Of a DNA stretch of 64,000 nucleotides, positions 16,233-25,311 are shown piece after piece (within the stretch, counting starts at the first letter, position 1; the number at the start of each line of letters is the position of its first letter). Both the position numbers and the translations under genes were made by a program. The DNA lies in assembly GCF_008727715.1 (NCBI RefSeq), contig NZ_CP044218.1, positions 3,117,501-3,181,500 of the forward strand. The letters are read 5' to 3'. The stretch is from Mesorhizobium terrae (GTDB lineage Bacteria > Pseudomonadota > Alphaproteobacteria > Rhizobiales > Rhizobiaceae). Below the pieces are notes generated by a model, which did not search any database, had not been told where the DNA came from, and saw only the letters and a list, made by a program, of their open reading frames with translations.

Positions 16233-17478
16233 GCTCGCATTCTCCGATGAGGCGGCAGGAATTCGCCGGCGCTGGTACGCGATTCCCAGTGTTGGTCCGG
16301 TAAACACTACAACGTTCCTAGCGGCGCCAGACGAATTCCTTGCGCTGAGCCCGGCGCTTCCGGTTGCACTCGATGTCGTCCGACTCACCTTTGTCGTGTT
16401 CAACAAGGTAGGGTGGGGTTTTGCGGCGTTTCTGCCCGCTTTCGTTTTGCTGAAAGCATGGGCGAGTGTCGTTCGTCTTGGTTGCCACATTTCAACTGCG
16501 CGTTTTACAGTGCGATCAACGCAACCAAGGTACGGGTGCTCGCTGCGGTTCACGAACACGCAGGGGAGCAGTGCGGCGCCATCGCATTGATTAGGAGGTC
16601 GCATCTGCCCCTGTAGGGGCAGTACAAAAACTGTTCCGCAGACACCCAGCTTTATCAACCAAAGATTACTACGGCTGATTTGATGGTGGTTTCGCCGCCC
16701 GGATATAAGCAGTTTCGTGATTGTCGTTGGGCCCTCAACTCCCGCACGCTGTATAGAATGCATGCGTCCAGATTGATGCCGCGCACCGCGCCACATTCTT
16801 TGTGGAAGATCAATTGCGTGCGATTCTGACAGTATCCATGACGGTAAAGGTTAATTCCGCGCTCTTTCAATCCCTTGATGATCGGCTACTTAACTCTCCA
16901 ATTGATAATGGAGCGGGAATGACGGATAAAAACGGCGGCGTTAGCGTCCCTTCAGCGGCGATTTGTGCTGCTGCGCCGCTGCCATTTCGTCTGTTTCTGA
17001 CTCTCGTTGAGCGGCATTGGCTTCCTTCTCAAAACTTGCACCTCCGATTTGTGAGTAGCCCCTGAGCAAAATAAAGCGGCTTCAAAGGGTCAGGGAAGTC
17101 CAGCGTAGAATAGCGTGCGCATAGGCGAGTCTGCTTTGCGCCCTCAAATTCAGTTATGGAAGACTACCATCTGCGTTCCCGAAGTGGATGCAACAAAAAA
17201 GCGCACCGCTCGGGCAACGGTTAGATGTGTTTATACCGGCCCCGAAAAATGCGTGGCTTTCATATTCCATACCGGCCGCCAACCTACATGCGCTTGGAGC
17301 ACCTATCAGGCCTAGTCCGTCCATCGTCGAATGATTTGAGACGATTTGGACTTTTGAAGAGAGGCGTTTTCGGCGCAGTTTGCGGGTTGATTTAGAGCAC
17401 GACTCGATCTGATGGAATCGGGATTCCTAGATCAGTGCTGAGGTGAGTCTAGTTATGTGTCGGAAGGAGGCCGGTAGA
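16233..17478. other. Gene-poor region with no supported gene
   Basis: About 1.2 kb with only short open frames and no recognisable domain on either strand. A plus-strand frame from 16222 to 16590 is hydrophobic in its middle but has no family pattern, and it starts inside the preceding gene. Several AT-richer stretches (around 16650-16920 and 17050-17300) contrast with the surrounding genes. Together with the transposase remnant that follows, it looks like decayed accessory DNA. Confidence 0.5.
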
Positions 17479-18000
17479 TATGTCGAAAGCCTTATCGGTT
17501 GATCTGCGGGAACCTGTGCTGGCATGTGTTGCGGCGGCGCGACGCGCCGGGAAGCTGCGGTTGGTTCGGAGTAAGCGCAGCGAGCGTGAGCCATTGGCGA
17601 GCGCGTGAGCGTGAACAGAGTGAGGATCGTTCGAACGTGCTCGGCGGCGACCGTCGATCCGGCTGCATTGATGTTCATCGGCAGCGAGCATTGCGGTGCT
17701 TGGGACGGGGCGGACCGATCCATCTAGGAGGTAGGGCAGGTGCTTAAGGCACAGGGCCTGAAGTTCAGTTCCGGCACGCTACGACACTTCTTCGTGCTGT
17801 GCGATCCCCCAAAAAAGACCGCCCACGTGGCAGAGCAAAGTTGCCCGATATCATGAAGCGCGTCAGGATAGGTGCCTAGTCCGACGGCCAACTCGATCTC
17901 GATCTGGAACGACTTGTGCTCATCGATGAGACATGGGCCTAGAGCAACAGGGCATGTCGCTATCGCCACTGCCCCTCGGCAGTCGACATGTCGAACTGGT
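17479..18000 (+). pseudogene. Decayed IS630-family transposase
   Basis: Translation in shifting frames gives the order of an IS630 transposase: MSKALSVDLRE at 17480, the helix-turn-helix GVSAASVSHWRARERE followed by GGDRRSG in a second frame, then LKAQGLKFSSGTLR, and the catalytic block LIDETWA near 17920-17940, interrupted directly by a stop. At least two frame changes and stops are needed, so it cannot make transposase. The right end after about 18000 is no longer recognisable, and no clean terminal inverted repeats were found by eye. Confidence 0.7.
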
Positions 18001-18262
18001 TGTCTTCGCGCGACGATTTTGGTGTGATGTGGTTCTTTGCGAGCGGCGCGTTGTTCGCGGACAATTGATGGCAACATCCTGGCTCGCTACTGGCGACGTA
18101 CCCAGTGACTTGAGACGATGCCCACCATTTTGGTATAGCTCTGGAAGGCAGCCCGCCTTCAGCTTTGCCAATCGTCTCATGACGCCGGTGAGCATCCACG
18201 CAGTGTTGCGGTTGGTTCGTCGACGTGTCGCCGGTCTGAATGACGAGCTCTCCGTTCACAGC

Positions 18263-19393
18263 CTAGAACGGACTTGTCACGGCAATGATGGGCAGGGTCG
18301 AGGCGCCGTAGGAAGCGCTGCGCTCGCCAAGATCGCTGAGAAGCAGCCGCCTTTGCCGCCCCAGACGGACCGAGGGCCGCATTTCGCCGACGCGATCGAA
18401 AAGCCTTGCTAGCAGTTGTCTTGGCGCGGCTCCACCGAGCACGATCATTTCGGGATCGAGCAGATTCTCAACGGTGACGAGTGCCAGCGAGAGCGCGCGA
18501 GCAGCGCTAGCCAGCCAGGCCTCCTGCGCCGCCTCGGACGCTCCGTCTGGCTGCGTAGCCTGGAATTGCCGCAACGAGGAAAGCGACAGGTACTGCCCAA
18601 GGCATCCACTGTTGCCGCAATAGCAGCGCGGCCCGGTGGGGTCGACGATCAGATGACCGAACTCGCCCGCATTGCCGCTCTCGCCGCGATAGGGCTCGCC
18701 CTTCATCACAATGCCGCCGCCAACACCTTCGCCGACGAACACATAGAAGAAATGGTTGACCTCGCGCGCCACACCGTTGAGCCGCTCACCAAGCGCGGCG
18801 GCAGTGGCATCGTTCTCGAGGAAGACATCGACGCCAATACGCGTCGTCAGCGTTTCGACAAGTGAACGCGTCTGCAGCGCCGCTATGGCGCCGGGGGTCG
18901 GTATCCCCGGCCAGATTGCGTCGAATGGCCCCGGCGTGACAAGGCCAAGCCCAAGGCTGCGGCCCGCGCCGTATTTTTCGGCGAGACCTTCATAGAGCGC
19001 AGCGAGGAATTCCAGCAGTTCTTCCGGTTCCTCGCCTTGTATCTCACCCTGGCCGCTGGCAACCACCTCGCCTCCAAGGTCGGAAACGACGAAGTCGTAG
19101 CCGCGCGTGTCGACGCGCAGGCCAACCGCGTAGCCGCCTTCCCGGGCGATCTCGATCTCGATCGGCGGTTGACCGCGGGCGGATTTGCGTCGCCCGGCTT
19201 CCCGCACCAGCCCAGAGTCAAGCAGATCCTGGATGATGCCGGCGATGGCTGGCGGCGTGAGCCCGGTGGCGCGCGCCAACTCCGCTCGCGAAAGGCTTCC
19301 GCGCAAACGCAATTCATGCAGCATCAGCCGCCGATTGCGGCGGCGGACATCGGAAGCGTTGCTGGCCGGCAGGTTGGCTGGAGATTCAAGCAC
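18263..19393 (-). CDS. ROK-family transcriptional regulator
   Basis: A 376-residue protein with an N-terminal winged helix (RNRRLMLHELRLRGSLSRAE, then TGLTPPAIAGIIQDLL) and a ROK sugar-kinase-like domain. The ROK zinc site is visible as GHLIVDPTGPRCYCGNSGCLG, where the usual Glu after the last Cys is replaced by Gly. Regulators of this kind (NagC/XylR type) repress sugar-uptake operons and release DNA when a sugar binds. It is transcribed away from the ABC-transporter genes that start at 19557, the usual arrangement for a local repressor. Confidence 0.85.
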   Translation of the reverse strand: MLESPANLPASNASDVRRRNRRLMLHELRLRGSLSRAELARATGLTPPAIAGIIQDLLDSGLVREAGRRKSARGQPPIEIEIAREGGYAVGLRVDTRGYDFVVSDLGGEVVASGQGEIQGEEPEELLEFLAALYEGLAEKYGAGRSLGLGLVTPGPFDAIWPGIPTPGAIAALQTRSLVETLTTRIGVDVFLENDATAAALGERLNGVAREVNHFFYVFVGEGVGGGIVMKGEPYRGESGNAGEFGHLIVDPTGPRCYCGNSGCLGQYLSLSSLRQFQATQPDGASEAAQEAWLASAARALSLALVTVENLLDPEMIVLGGAAPRQLLARLFDRVGEMRPSVRLGRQRRLLLSDLGERSASYGASTLPIIAVTSPF

Positions 19394-19419
19394 AAACCAA
19401 CGCTAGCAGATTATATTAA

Positions 19420-19467
19420 ATTAACAAACTTTATTTATTGACAGTGCCTGTTTTTGCCCCTTATCTT
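19420..19467 (+). promoter_or_regulatory. Candidate promoter and AT-rich operator of the sugar ABC operon
   Basis: A perfect -35 TTGACA (19438-19443) is followed, after 18 bases, by TATCTT (19462-19467) as a weak -10. Directly upstream, the spacer contains the AT-rich stretch TAAATTAACAAACTTTATTT. AT-rich operators next to a divergent ROK regulator are common, so this is a plausible repressor target. It is a prediction from position and composition. Confidence 0.4.
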
Positions 19468-19556
19468 GCCCTCGGATCGCATGGCCGGCGGCAAATCCCG
19501 CCGCGACGATTGCGATGGAGGATGCGGCTGCCGCGTGCGAGCCGCGGAGGAGCCGC

Positions 19557-20528
19557 ATGACCGAAGTCCCATCTCGCAAAAGCCCGGGTGGCTCGCATGC
19601 CGCGCTGTTGTCGCGCTATGCGCTGGTGATCATTTTCGTTCTTGTCGTCGTCGTCGCCGCGCTCGCGGTACCAAACTTCGCGACCTGGGCGAACATTGCC
19701 AACGTATTGCAGCGCAATTCCATCATCGGCATCGTCGCATGCGGCATGCTTTTGATGATCGTGCTTGGCGGTTTTGACCTTTCCGTCGGCGCGGTAGGCG
19801 CCATGGCCTCGGTCGTGGCCGCAGCCATGATCGTGCATGTTTCGGGGCCTCTCGGAATTGTCGCCGCGCTGGCGCTCGGCGCCGTTGTCGGCCTGTTCAA
19901 TGGCTTCTGCATCGCCAAGATCGGCATCAATCCGTTCGTGGCGACCCTCGGGACACAGGTGCTGGTCACGGGCCTGCTCTTTATCGGCACGGCCGCTCAG
20001 CCGGTCTATGGCGTGCCGGAGGCCTTTACGGTACTCGGGCTCGGCCGCATCGGGCCGATCCCGATCCCGACCATTATCTTTGCGGCGATCGCCTGCCTGA
20101 CTTGGGCGATCCTGCGCTTTACCACTTTCGGCCACCACATCTACGCGGTTGGCGGCAACAAGGTCGCGGCTCGGCTCGCCGGCATCAATGTCGACCGGGT
20201 GACACTCGCCACCTACGCGCTTGGCGGCCTGTTCGCGGCAATCGCTGGCGTGGTTCTGCTTGGGCAGACCGGTATCGGCCAGCCCGCAAGTGCTGCCGAC
20301 TGGCCTCTCGCGGCAATCGCTGCCGTCGTGGTTGGCGGCGTACCGCTCAGCGGCGGCGTCGGCAATGTGGGCGGCGCCGTGCTTGGCACGCTGCTCCTTG
20401 GTGTCGTCGCCAACGCACTCAATCTGCTGGGCATTTCGCCCTACTGGCAACCAGCAGTCACCGGCGCCGTCATCCTCGTGGCGGTGGGTTTCGACAGTTA
20501 TCAGCGCAAGCGCCGGGAATTGCGCTGA
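19557..20528 (+). CDS. Ribose-type (RbsC-like) sugar ABC transporter permease
   Basis: A 323-residue BPD_transp_2 permease of the CUT2 (ribose/xylose) class. It shows the family segments VLQRNSIIGIVACGMLLMIV with GGFDLSVGAVGA, the coupling loop FGHHIYAVGGNKVAARLAGI, and GIGQPASAADWPLAAIAAVV with VVGGVPLSGG. The ATG at 19557 follows GGAGGAG. It forms the channel with the binding protein and the double ATPase encoded next. The imported sugar is unknown. Confidence 0.88.
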   Translation: MTEVPSRKSPGGSHAALLSRYALVIIFVLVVVVAALAVPNFATWANIANVLQRNSIIGIVACGMLLMIVLGGFDLSVGAVGAMASVVAAAMIVHVSGPLGIVAALALGAVVGLFNGFCIAKIGINPFVATLGTQVLVTGLLFIGTAAQPVYGVPEAFTVLGLGRIGPIPIPTIIFAAIACLTWAILRFTTFGHHIYAVGGNKVAARLAGINVDRVTLATYALGGLFAAIAGVVLLGQTGIGQPASAADWPLAAIAAVVVGGVPLSGGVGNVGGAVLGTLLLGVVANALNLLGISPYWQPAVTGAVILVAVGFDSYQRKRRELR

Positions 20529-20571
20529 AACGACTCACGACGACAAACAACCTGTGAGCAAGGGGAACGAC

Positions 20572-21540
20572 ATGAAGAAACATTTTTCCCGCCGTACCGT
20601 TCTGAACGCTGCGGTCGCCATACTTGCCCTCGGATTCGCCATCGACGGTCAGTCCGCGATGGCCGCCGAGCGCAAGATCGGCATGATGATCTGGAACACT
20701 TCGGTTCCGTTCTATTCGAACCTCATCAAGGGCGCTCAGGATACCGCCAAGGACCTTGGCGTATCGCTGGACCTGCAGAGCGGCAATGGCGACCTGTCGA
20801 CCGAAATCTCGGTCGTGCAGCAGTTCATCGCGCAGAAAGTCGATCTCATCCTGGTCACGCCGAGCAATGCCAAGGGCATCGTACCTGTCATCAAGCAGGC
20901 GAACGAGGCCGGCATTCCCGTCATTGCCGTCAACAACCGTGTCGATACGAGTTCCGGCGCCAAGATCGCAACCTTCGTCGGCGTGGACGACGTCGCTTTT
21001 GGACGTCAGCAAGGCGAGCTTTTGGCCAAGGCGATCGGAGGCAAGGGCAAGGTCGCCTATATCCTCGGCAAGCTCGGCACATCCTCGCAGATCGACCGCA
21101 AGGCCGGCCTGATGGAAACCTTGAAGAAATACCCCGACATTAAGATCGTCGAGGAACAGTCGGCCGACTGGGACAATGCCAAGGCATTGGCTGTCACCCA
21201 GGACTTCCTGAGCCGCTACCAGCCCGGTTCGCTGGAAGCGATCATCGACCAGGGGCCGGAAGGTGTAAATGGCGCCAGCTTCACCAGGCAGAGCGGACGC
21301 ACCGACGTCAAGTTCATCCTGGGCGATTACCCGGCCGATGTGCGCGGCGCGATTCAGGCCGGCACGGTCTATGGCACCGTCAACCAGGATCCGGCGCCGC
21401 AGGGCGTAACCGGCGTGAAGGACGCGGTCAAACTGCTCGACGGAAAAACAGCCGAAGTGCCTTCCCCTGATCACTTCCTCGATCTGCCGATCGTGACCAA
21501 GGACAATGTGGAGCAGTTTCCTCCGGCCTGGGGCGGCTGA
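20572..21540 (+). CDS. Sugar ABC transporter substrate-binding protein (RbsB-like)
   Basis: A 322-residue periplasmic protein with a signal peptide (MKKHFSRRTVLNAAVAILAL, cleavage after about AMA at residue 31). The mature part starts ERKIGMMIWNTSVPFYSNLI and has the Peripla_BP_4 layout, including IAQKVDLILVTPSNAKGIVP and VNNRVDTSSGA. The ATG follows AAGGGGAACG. The sequence lies in the RbsB/LacI-like sugar-binding family; the specific sugar, possibly a polyol or aminosugar, is not evident. Confidence 0.87.
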   Translation: MKKHFSRRTVLNAAVAILALGFAIDGQSAMAAERKIGMMIWNTSVPFYSNLIKGAQDTAKDLGVSLDLQSGNGDLSTEISVVQQFIAQKVDLILVTPSNAKGIVPVIKQANEAGIPVIAVNNRVDTSSGAKIATFVGVDDVAFGRQQGELLAKAIGGKGKVAYILGKLGTSSQIDRKAGLMETLKKYPDIKIVEEQSADWDNAKALAVTQDFLSRYQPGSLEAIIDQGPEGVNGASFTRQSGRTDVKFILGDYPADVRGAIQAGTVYGTVNQDPAPQGVTGVKDAVKLLDGKTAEVPSPDHFLDLPIVTKDNVEQFPPAWGG

Positions 21541-21574
21541 TTCCGCGATCCAGCCGCACCTGCCTGCCTCCGCC

Positions 21575-21612
21575 GCGGCAGGCTCGCGCAAGTGCGATAG
21601 CGAGCCTGCCGC
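21575..21612. promoter_or_regulatory. Strong 13-bp intercistronic hairpin between binding-protein and ATPase genes
   Basis: Perfect arms GCGGCAGGCTCGC (21575-21587) and GCGAGCCTGCCGC (21600-21612) close a 12-base loop, with no T run after it. A stable hairpin straight after a binding-protein gene is a known device that protects the upstream mRNA and yields more binding protein than ATPase. Confidence 0.6.
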
Positions 21613-21636
21613 GATCAACAGCAAAGATGCGCAATC

Positions 21637-23154
21637 ATGCTTCTTGAAATGACCGACATCCGCAAAAGCTTCGCGGGAAGCACCGTGCTTCATGGTGTGT
21701 CGTTCAAGCTTGCCAAGGGCGAGATCCATGCCCTTGTCGGCCATAATGGTGCGGGCAAGAGCACGCTGATGAAGGTGCTGGGCGGGCTTTACGCAGATCA
21801 CGGTGGCACAATTGCCATTGCCGGCAAGACAGTCGCGCTGGCGACGCCGCGAGAGGCGCATGAACATGGCGTGGCCACCATCTACCAGGATTTCGCGCTG
21901 GTTCCCGATTTCACGGTCGCTGAGAACATAGCGCTGGGGCGCGAACCGCGCGGTGCTATGGCCGGCCTCGTCTCCCACGCGGCGTTGCGGGAGCGCTCGT
22001 TGCGCGAAGCGGCGGCCCTCGGCATCGAACTGCCCATGGATACGCCGGTGTGCAAGCTTGGCGTTGCCGCGCAACAACTGACCGAGATCGTGCGGGCATT
22101 GTCACAGAACGCCAGCATCCTCATCATGGACGAACCCACAGCCAGGCTCGCCCCCGCCGAGCGAGAGCATCTTTTCAGCCTGATGCGTCGCATGACCGCT
22201 GGCGGCATGGGTGTCATCTACATCAGCCATTTCCTCGACGAGGTAATCGAGGTCGCAGACCGTGTCACCGTACTTCGCGACGGTAGGGTCGTCGAAAGTG
22301 GCCCATCTTCCAGCTTCACGGTGGACAGCCTGGCGGCCCTGCTTGTCGGCGATGCAAAAGCCGCACCCCAACCGATTTCTTCCACATTGGGACAACGCGG
22401 AGCGGTGCGCCTCAAGCTAGAGAACTTCTCGGTCTCGGGGCGGCGGCCATTTTCCCTTGAGCTGCGCGCTGGCGAGATTGTTGGCCTCGCCGGCCTGATC
22501 GGATCGGGACGATCGCGCATAGCGCGCGCGCTGATCGGCGACGTCGAAAGCCACGGCATCATGAAGCTCGAGGGGCAGGCATTGCCCCGTCTCGATCCCG
22601 TCAGCGCGGGGCGACATGGCCTCGTTCTCGTACCGGAAGACCGCAACACGAACGGGCTGGTCCTGACCGGGTCGATACGCGCCAACATCGAACTTACGGC
22701 GCTCGCGCCGCTGATGTCGCGCCTGGGCGTGGTGCGCCGCGCAATGCGGCGGCAGGCTGTTGCCCAGGCGCTTCGGCGCTTCCATGTCAGGCCGGCGGAG
22801 CCGGAGCGAAATGTCGCAACGCTAAGCGGCGGCAACGCCCAGAAAGTACTATTGGCACGCGCGGCGACCGCCGAACCGCGAGTGCTCGTCCTCGACCAGC
22901 CGACGGCGGGTGTCGACGTGGGCGCCAAGGCCGAACTTCACCTCCAGATTCGATCGCTCGCGCAAGCTGGTGCAGCGGTGCTTTTGATCTCCGACGATCT
23001 GGACGAAATCCTCGCACTGTCCGATCTCGTTGCGATCGTGCAGGCCGGCACGGTGACCGAAATCGAGGATGGACGCGACCTCGATCGCGCGCGGCTGCTC
23101 GCGGCGATGAGCAGAAGCGCCGAGGCGTCCTCGCGGGCCACGACGGTCCACTAA
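21637..23154 (+). CDS. Sugar ABC transporter ATP-binding protein with two nucleotide-binding domains (RbsA-like)
   Basis: A 505-residue tandem ATPase. Domain 1 has a canonical Walker A (GHNGAGKST), signature-like LGVAAQQLTEIVRAL and Walker B ILIMDEPTARL. Domain 2 has the altered P-loop GLIGSGRSRI usual for the second half of RbsA-type proteins, then LSGGNAQKVLLARA and VLVLDQPTAGVDVG. It powers the CUT2 importer formed with the two preceding genes. An SD-like sequence before the ATG at 21637 is weak (AGCAAAGATG). Confidence 0.88.
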   Translation: MLLEMTDIRKSFAGSTVLHGVSFKLAKGEIHALVGHNGAGKSTLMKVLGGLYADHGGTIAIAGKTVALATPREAHEHGVATIYQDFALVPDFTVAENIALGREPRGAMAGLVSHAALRERSLREAAALGIELPMDTPVCKLGVAAQQLTEIVRALSQNASILIMDEPTARLAPAEREHLFSLMRRMTAGGMGVIYISHFLDEVIEVADRVTVLRDGRVVESGPSSSFTVDSLAALLVGDAKAAPQPISSTLGQRGAVRLKLENFSVSGRRPFSLELRAGEIVGLAGLIGSGRSRIARALIGDVESHGIMKLEGQALPRLDPVSAGRHGLVLVPEDRNTNGLVLTGSIRANIELTALAPLMSRLGVVRRAMRRQAVAQALRRFHVRPAEPERNVATLSGGNAQKVLLARAATAEPRVLVLDQPTAGVDVGAKAELHLQIRSLAQAGAAVLLISDDLDEILALSDLVAIVQAGTVTEIEDGRDLDRARLLAAMSRSAEASSRATTVH

Positions 23155-23183
23155 CTCCTCCTTCCTTGGCATAGGACGATACG

Positions 23184-24323
23184 ATGATGGACCTGAGCGT
23201 CGGGGTGAAAATCTATGACAACGACTGGTTCCTGAAGCATGGGATGGAAATCGAGGCGGCCGCCGATCTGTTGCGGTCGATGGGCATTACCTATGTGATC
23301 ACCCAAAGCCGCTATCTGCCGATGCAGGACACGGCTGTTGAAAGTGCCGTTCGCGGCCATGACCGAGCGCGCTACGCCGCGCAGGACGACCTGGCGTTTC
23401 GCAATGCGCTGAAGGACCGGGGCATCTCCTATTTCGGCTGCCTCAACATCTGTTTCGACCCCGCCTACACCCGCCGGAACCCGGATCTTTTGCCCATCGA
23501 TCAGCATGGCAACCGGGCTGTCCAGGAGGACTGGTATGTCGGGATGGCGCCGGATCGCGAGGAGAACCTGGCTCACAAGATCGGCCTGCTCGAGACGGCC
23601 GTCCGCGAATTGCAGCCTGAGGGCATCCATCTCGGCTTCATCCGCTGGCCCGGCTTCTGGGAGACCTGGCTGCCGGACATGCAGCGCGCTTCCAAGCCTG
23701 ATTACAGCTATGCGCCCGATACGCTGCGGCGTTTTCGCGACGAAACCGGCGCCGACATCCCGGTCGATCAGCCAATACAGGCAGCCCAGAGGATCGCTAG
23801 CCACTATCGCGAGGCCTGGCGCGACTGGAAGTGCGGCGTTACGGTTTCCGCCATTGGCGGCATACGCAGCGCCGTGCGCGCCATCAAACCCGACACCGAG
23901 ATTGCCATCAATACGTTGCCGTTCTTTCGCACCGACTTCGACGATGCCGTGACCGAAGTGTTCGGCCAAGATGTCAGCCGTCTCGATGCCGTCGTCGATG
24001 TCTTCGAGGTGATGGCCTACCACCAGATTCTACGCCGCGACAGCGCCTGGCCGGCGAGGATAGCCTCGGACATCAAGCAGCGCGGCAAGGCGCGCGCGAT
24101 CTGCACCTTGCAGGCAAAGGCCATCTATCTCGACGGCATACACGCAGGCCATGGCCGGGCCGATGACATCAGCGCCGAGGAGTTTTCGGATGCGGTCGGA
24201 CGACTGGAGGCGAGCCCGGTCGACGGTGTTTGCGTCTTCACCCTGTCGCAGTTGATCGAGCGTAGCGAGACAGCCGACGGGAAGGCGATGATCGCGCGCC
24301 TGCGAAACTTCCGGCAGGCATAA
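23184..24323 (+). CDS. Glycoside-hydrolase-like TIM-barrel protein of unknown specificity
   Basis: A 379-residue cytosolic protein, no signal peptide. The opening MDLSVGVKIYDNDWFLKHG and the body (ISYFGCLNICFDPAYTRRNP; GIHLGFIRWPGFWETWLPDM; YSYAPDTLRRFRDETGADIP) resemble glycosyl-hydrolase-like TIM-barrel families in which a strand carrying acidic residues is followed by a YxxxxxxRFxxETG segment. The exact family and substrate are not recognised. It is the last gene of the sugar-ABC cluster, 29 bases after the ATPase, so it probably processes the imported sugar or glycoside inside the cell. Start at either of two adjacent ATG codons (23184, 23187). Confidence 0.6.
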   Translation: MMDLSVGVKIYDNDWFLKHGMEIEAAADLLRSMGITYVITQSRYLPMQDTAVESAVRGHDRARYAAQDDLAFRNALKDRGISYFGCLNICFDPAYTRRNPDLLPIDQHGNRAVQEDWYVGMAPDREENLAHKIGLLETAVRELQPEGIHLGFIRWPGFWETWLPDMQRASKPDYSYAPDTLRRFRDETGADIPVDQPIQAAQRIASHYREAWRDWKCGVTVSAIGGIRSAVRAIKPDTEIAINTLPFFRTDFDDAVTEVFGQDVSRLDAVVDVFEVMAYHQILRRDSAWPARIASDIKQRGKARAICTLQAKAIYLDGIHAGHGRADDISAEEFSDAVGRLEASPVDGVCVFTLSQLIERSETADGKAMIARLRNFRQA

Positions 24324-24363
24324 TTATCAGGCTTTGATGCTGGACTGATTTGAACTAGCTGGG

Positions 24364-25221
24364 CTATGCCATGGCCAGATCCCAGAATGCCTTGACCAGC
24401 TTGCCGCTGGCGCGTTCGCGCAGGCATATCAATGCCTCGTCCATCAGCACTTCCGGGGCGTCGATCTGGATCGGCTTCAATCTCCCGTCATAACCGAACT
24501 CGGCCCGGGTCACGAAGCCGACACCGGCACCCGACGCCACGATCTCGCGTATGGCTTCGCGTCCTTCGGCCTCGATCGCGGGCTTCAAATCCACGCGCAT
24601 TTCGGCAGCAAGCGCCTCCAGCTTGAAGCGGGTTTTGGATCCGCGTTCGCGCAGGACGAGGGGGTGCGCGACAATGTCGGCAAGCGCCAGCTTCTTCGCG
24701 CTTGCCAGCGGGTGATTGTGGGCAACAAAGGCGATGATCGGGGACGAGTTGAGTTTCAGGATCTGGAAATCGGAACTTTCCGGGATTTCCCCAAGCACGC
24801 CCATATCGGCTTCATAGGCATATAGCCCGGCGATCACGGTTTCCGTGTTGCCTGCGCGCAGCGATACCTGCACACCCGGATATTTCGCCCGAAAGGCTGC
24901 CAGCACGTGCAGCAGATGGTGCGCGGCATCCGCGATGATCCGCAGTGTGCCGGCCCGCAACGCGCGCGATTCCGAAAGCAGATCGTTGGCCTGTTGCTCG
25001 CTGTCGAACATGCGGTGGGTGATCTCGAGCAGCCGCTCGCCTTGGGCGGTCAGCGTCACCTGCTTCTTGTGACGGTTGAAGAGCAGTACGTCATATTCTT
25101 CCTCCAGCTTGCGCACCTGGTCCGAAATCGCCGGCTGGGTCAGGAACAGGCTCTCGGCGGCGCGCGAGAAACCGCCGCAGATGGCGACATAGTGAAAAGC
25201 TCGCAATTGCACGTATCGCAT
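24364..25221 (-). CDS. LysR-family transcriptional regulator of the phosphonate locus
   Basis: A 285-residue LysR protein with an N-terminal winged helix (MRYVQLRAFHYVAICGGFSR; FLTQPAISDQVRKLEEEYDV) and a substrate-binding-like effector domain (about 90-285). It is divergent from the Na/Pi transporter and the AEP catabolic genes, the usual arrangement for a LysR activator acting on the adjacent operon. LysR proteins commonly accompany AEP genes in rhizobia. The effector is likely AEP or a pathway intermediate, which is inference. The 40-base gap to the preceding plus-strand gene's stop makes them convergent neighbours. Confidence 0.85.
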   Translation of the reverse strand: MRYVQLRAFHYVAICGGFSRAAESLFLTQPAISDQVRKLEEEYDVLLFNRHKKQVTLTAQGERLLEITHRMFDSEQQANDLLSESRALRAGTLRIIADAAHHLLHVLAAFRAKYPGVQVSLRAGNTETVIAGLYAYEADMGVLGEIPESSDFQILKLNSSPIIAFVAHNHPLASAKKLALADIVAHPLVLRERGSKTRFKLEALAAEMRVDLKPAIEAEGREAIREIVASGAGVGFVTRAEFGYDGRLKPIQIDAPEVLMDEALICLRERASGKLVKAFWDLAMA

Positions 25222-25311
25222 CGCATCATTCCATAAGAATGGCCAATGAAATCATAGAAACTAACGAATTGACTTATGTAAAGGCCCGGCCGATCTTTTT
25301 TGAGCCACGGG

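Noticed and set aside
16222..16590. 122-codon plus-strand frame after the VWA gene
   Set aside because: It begins inside the preceding gene in another frame, has no ribosome site and no recognisable family.
25227..25241. CATTCCATAAGAATG dyad as a LysR operator
   Set aside because: The 5-bp arms are perfect, but the T-N11-A spacing of LysR boxes is not met; chance or another regulator is as likely.
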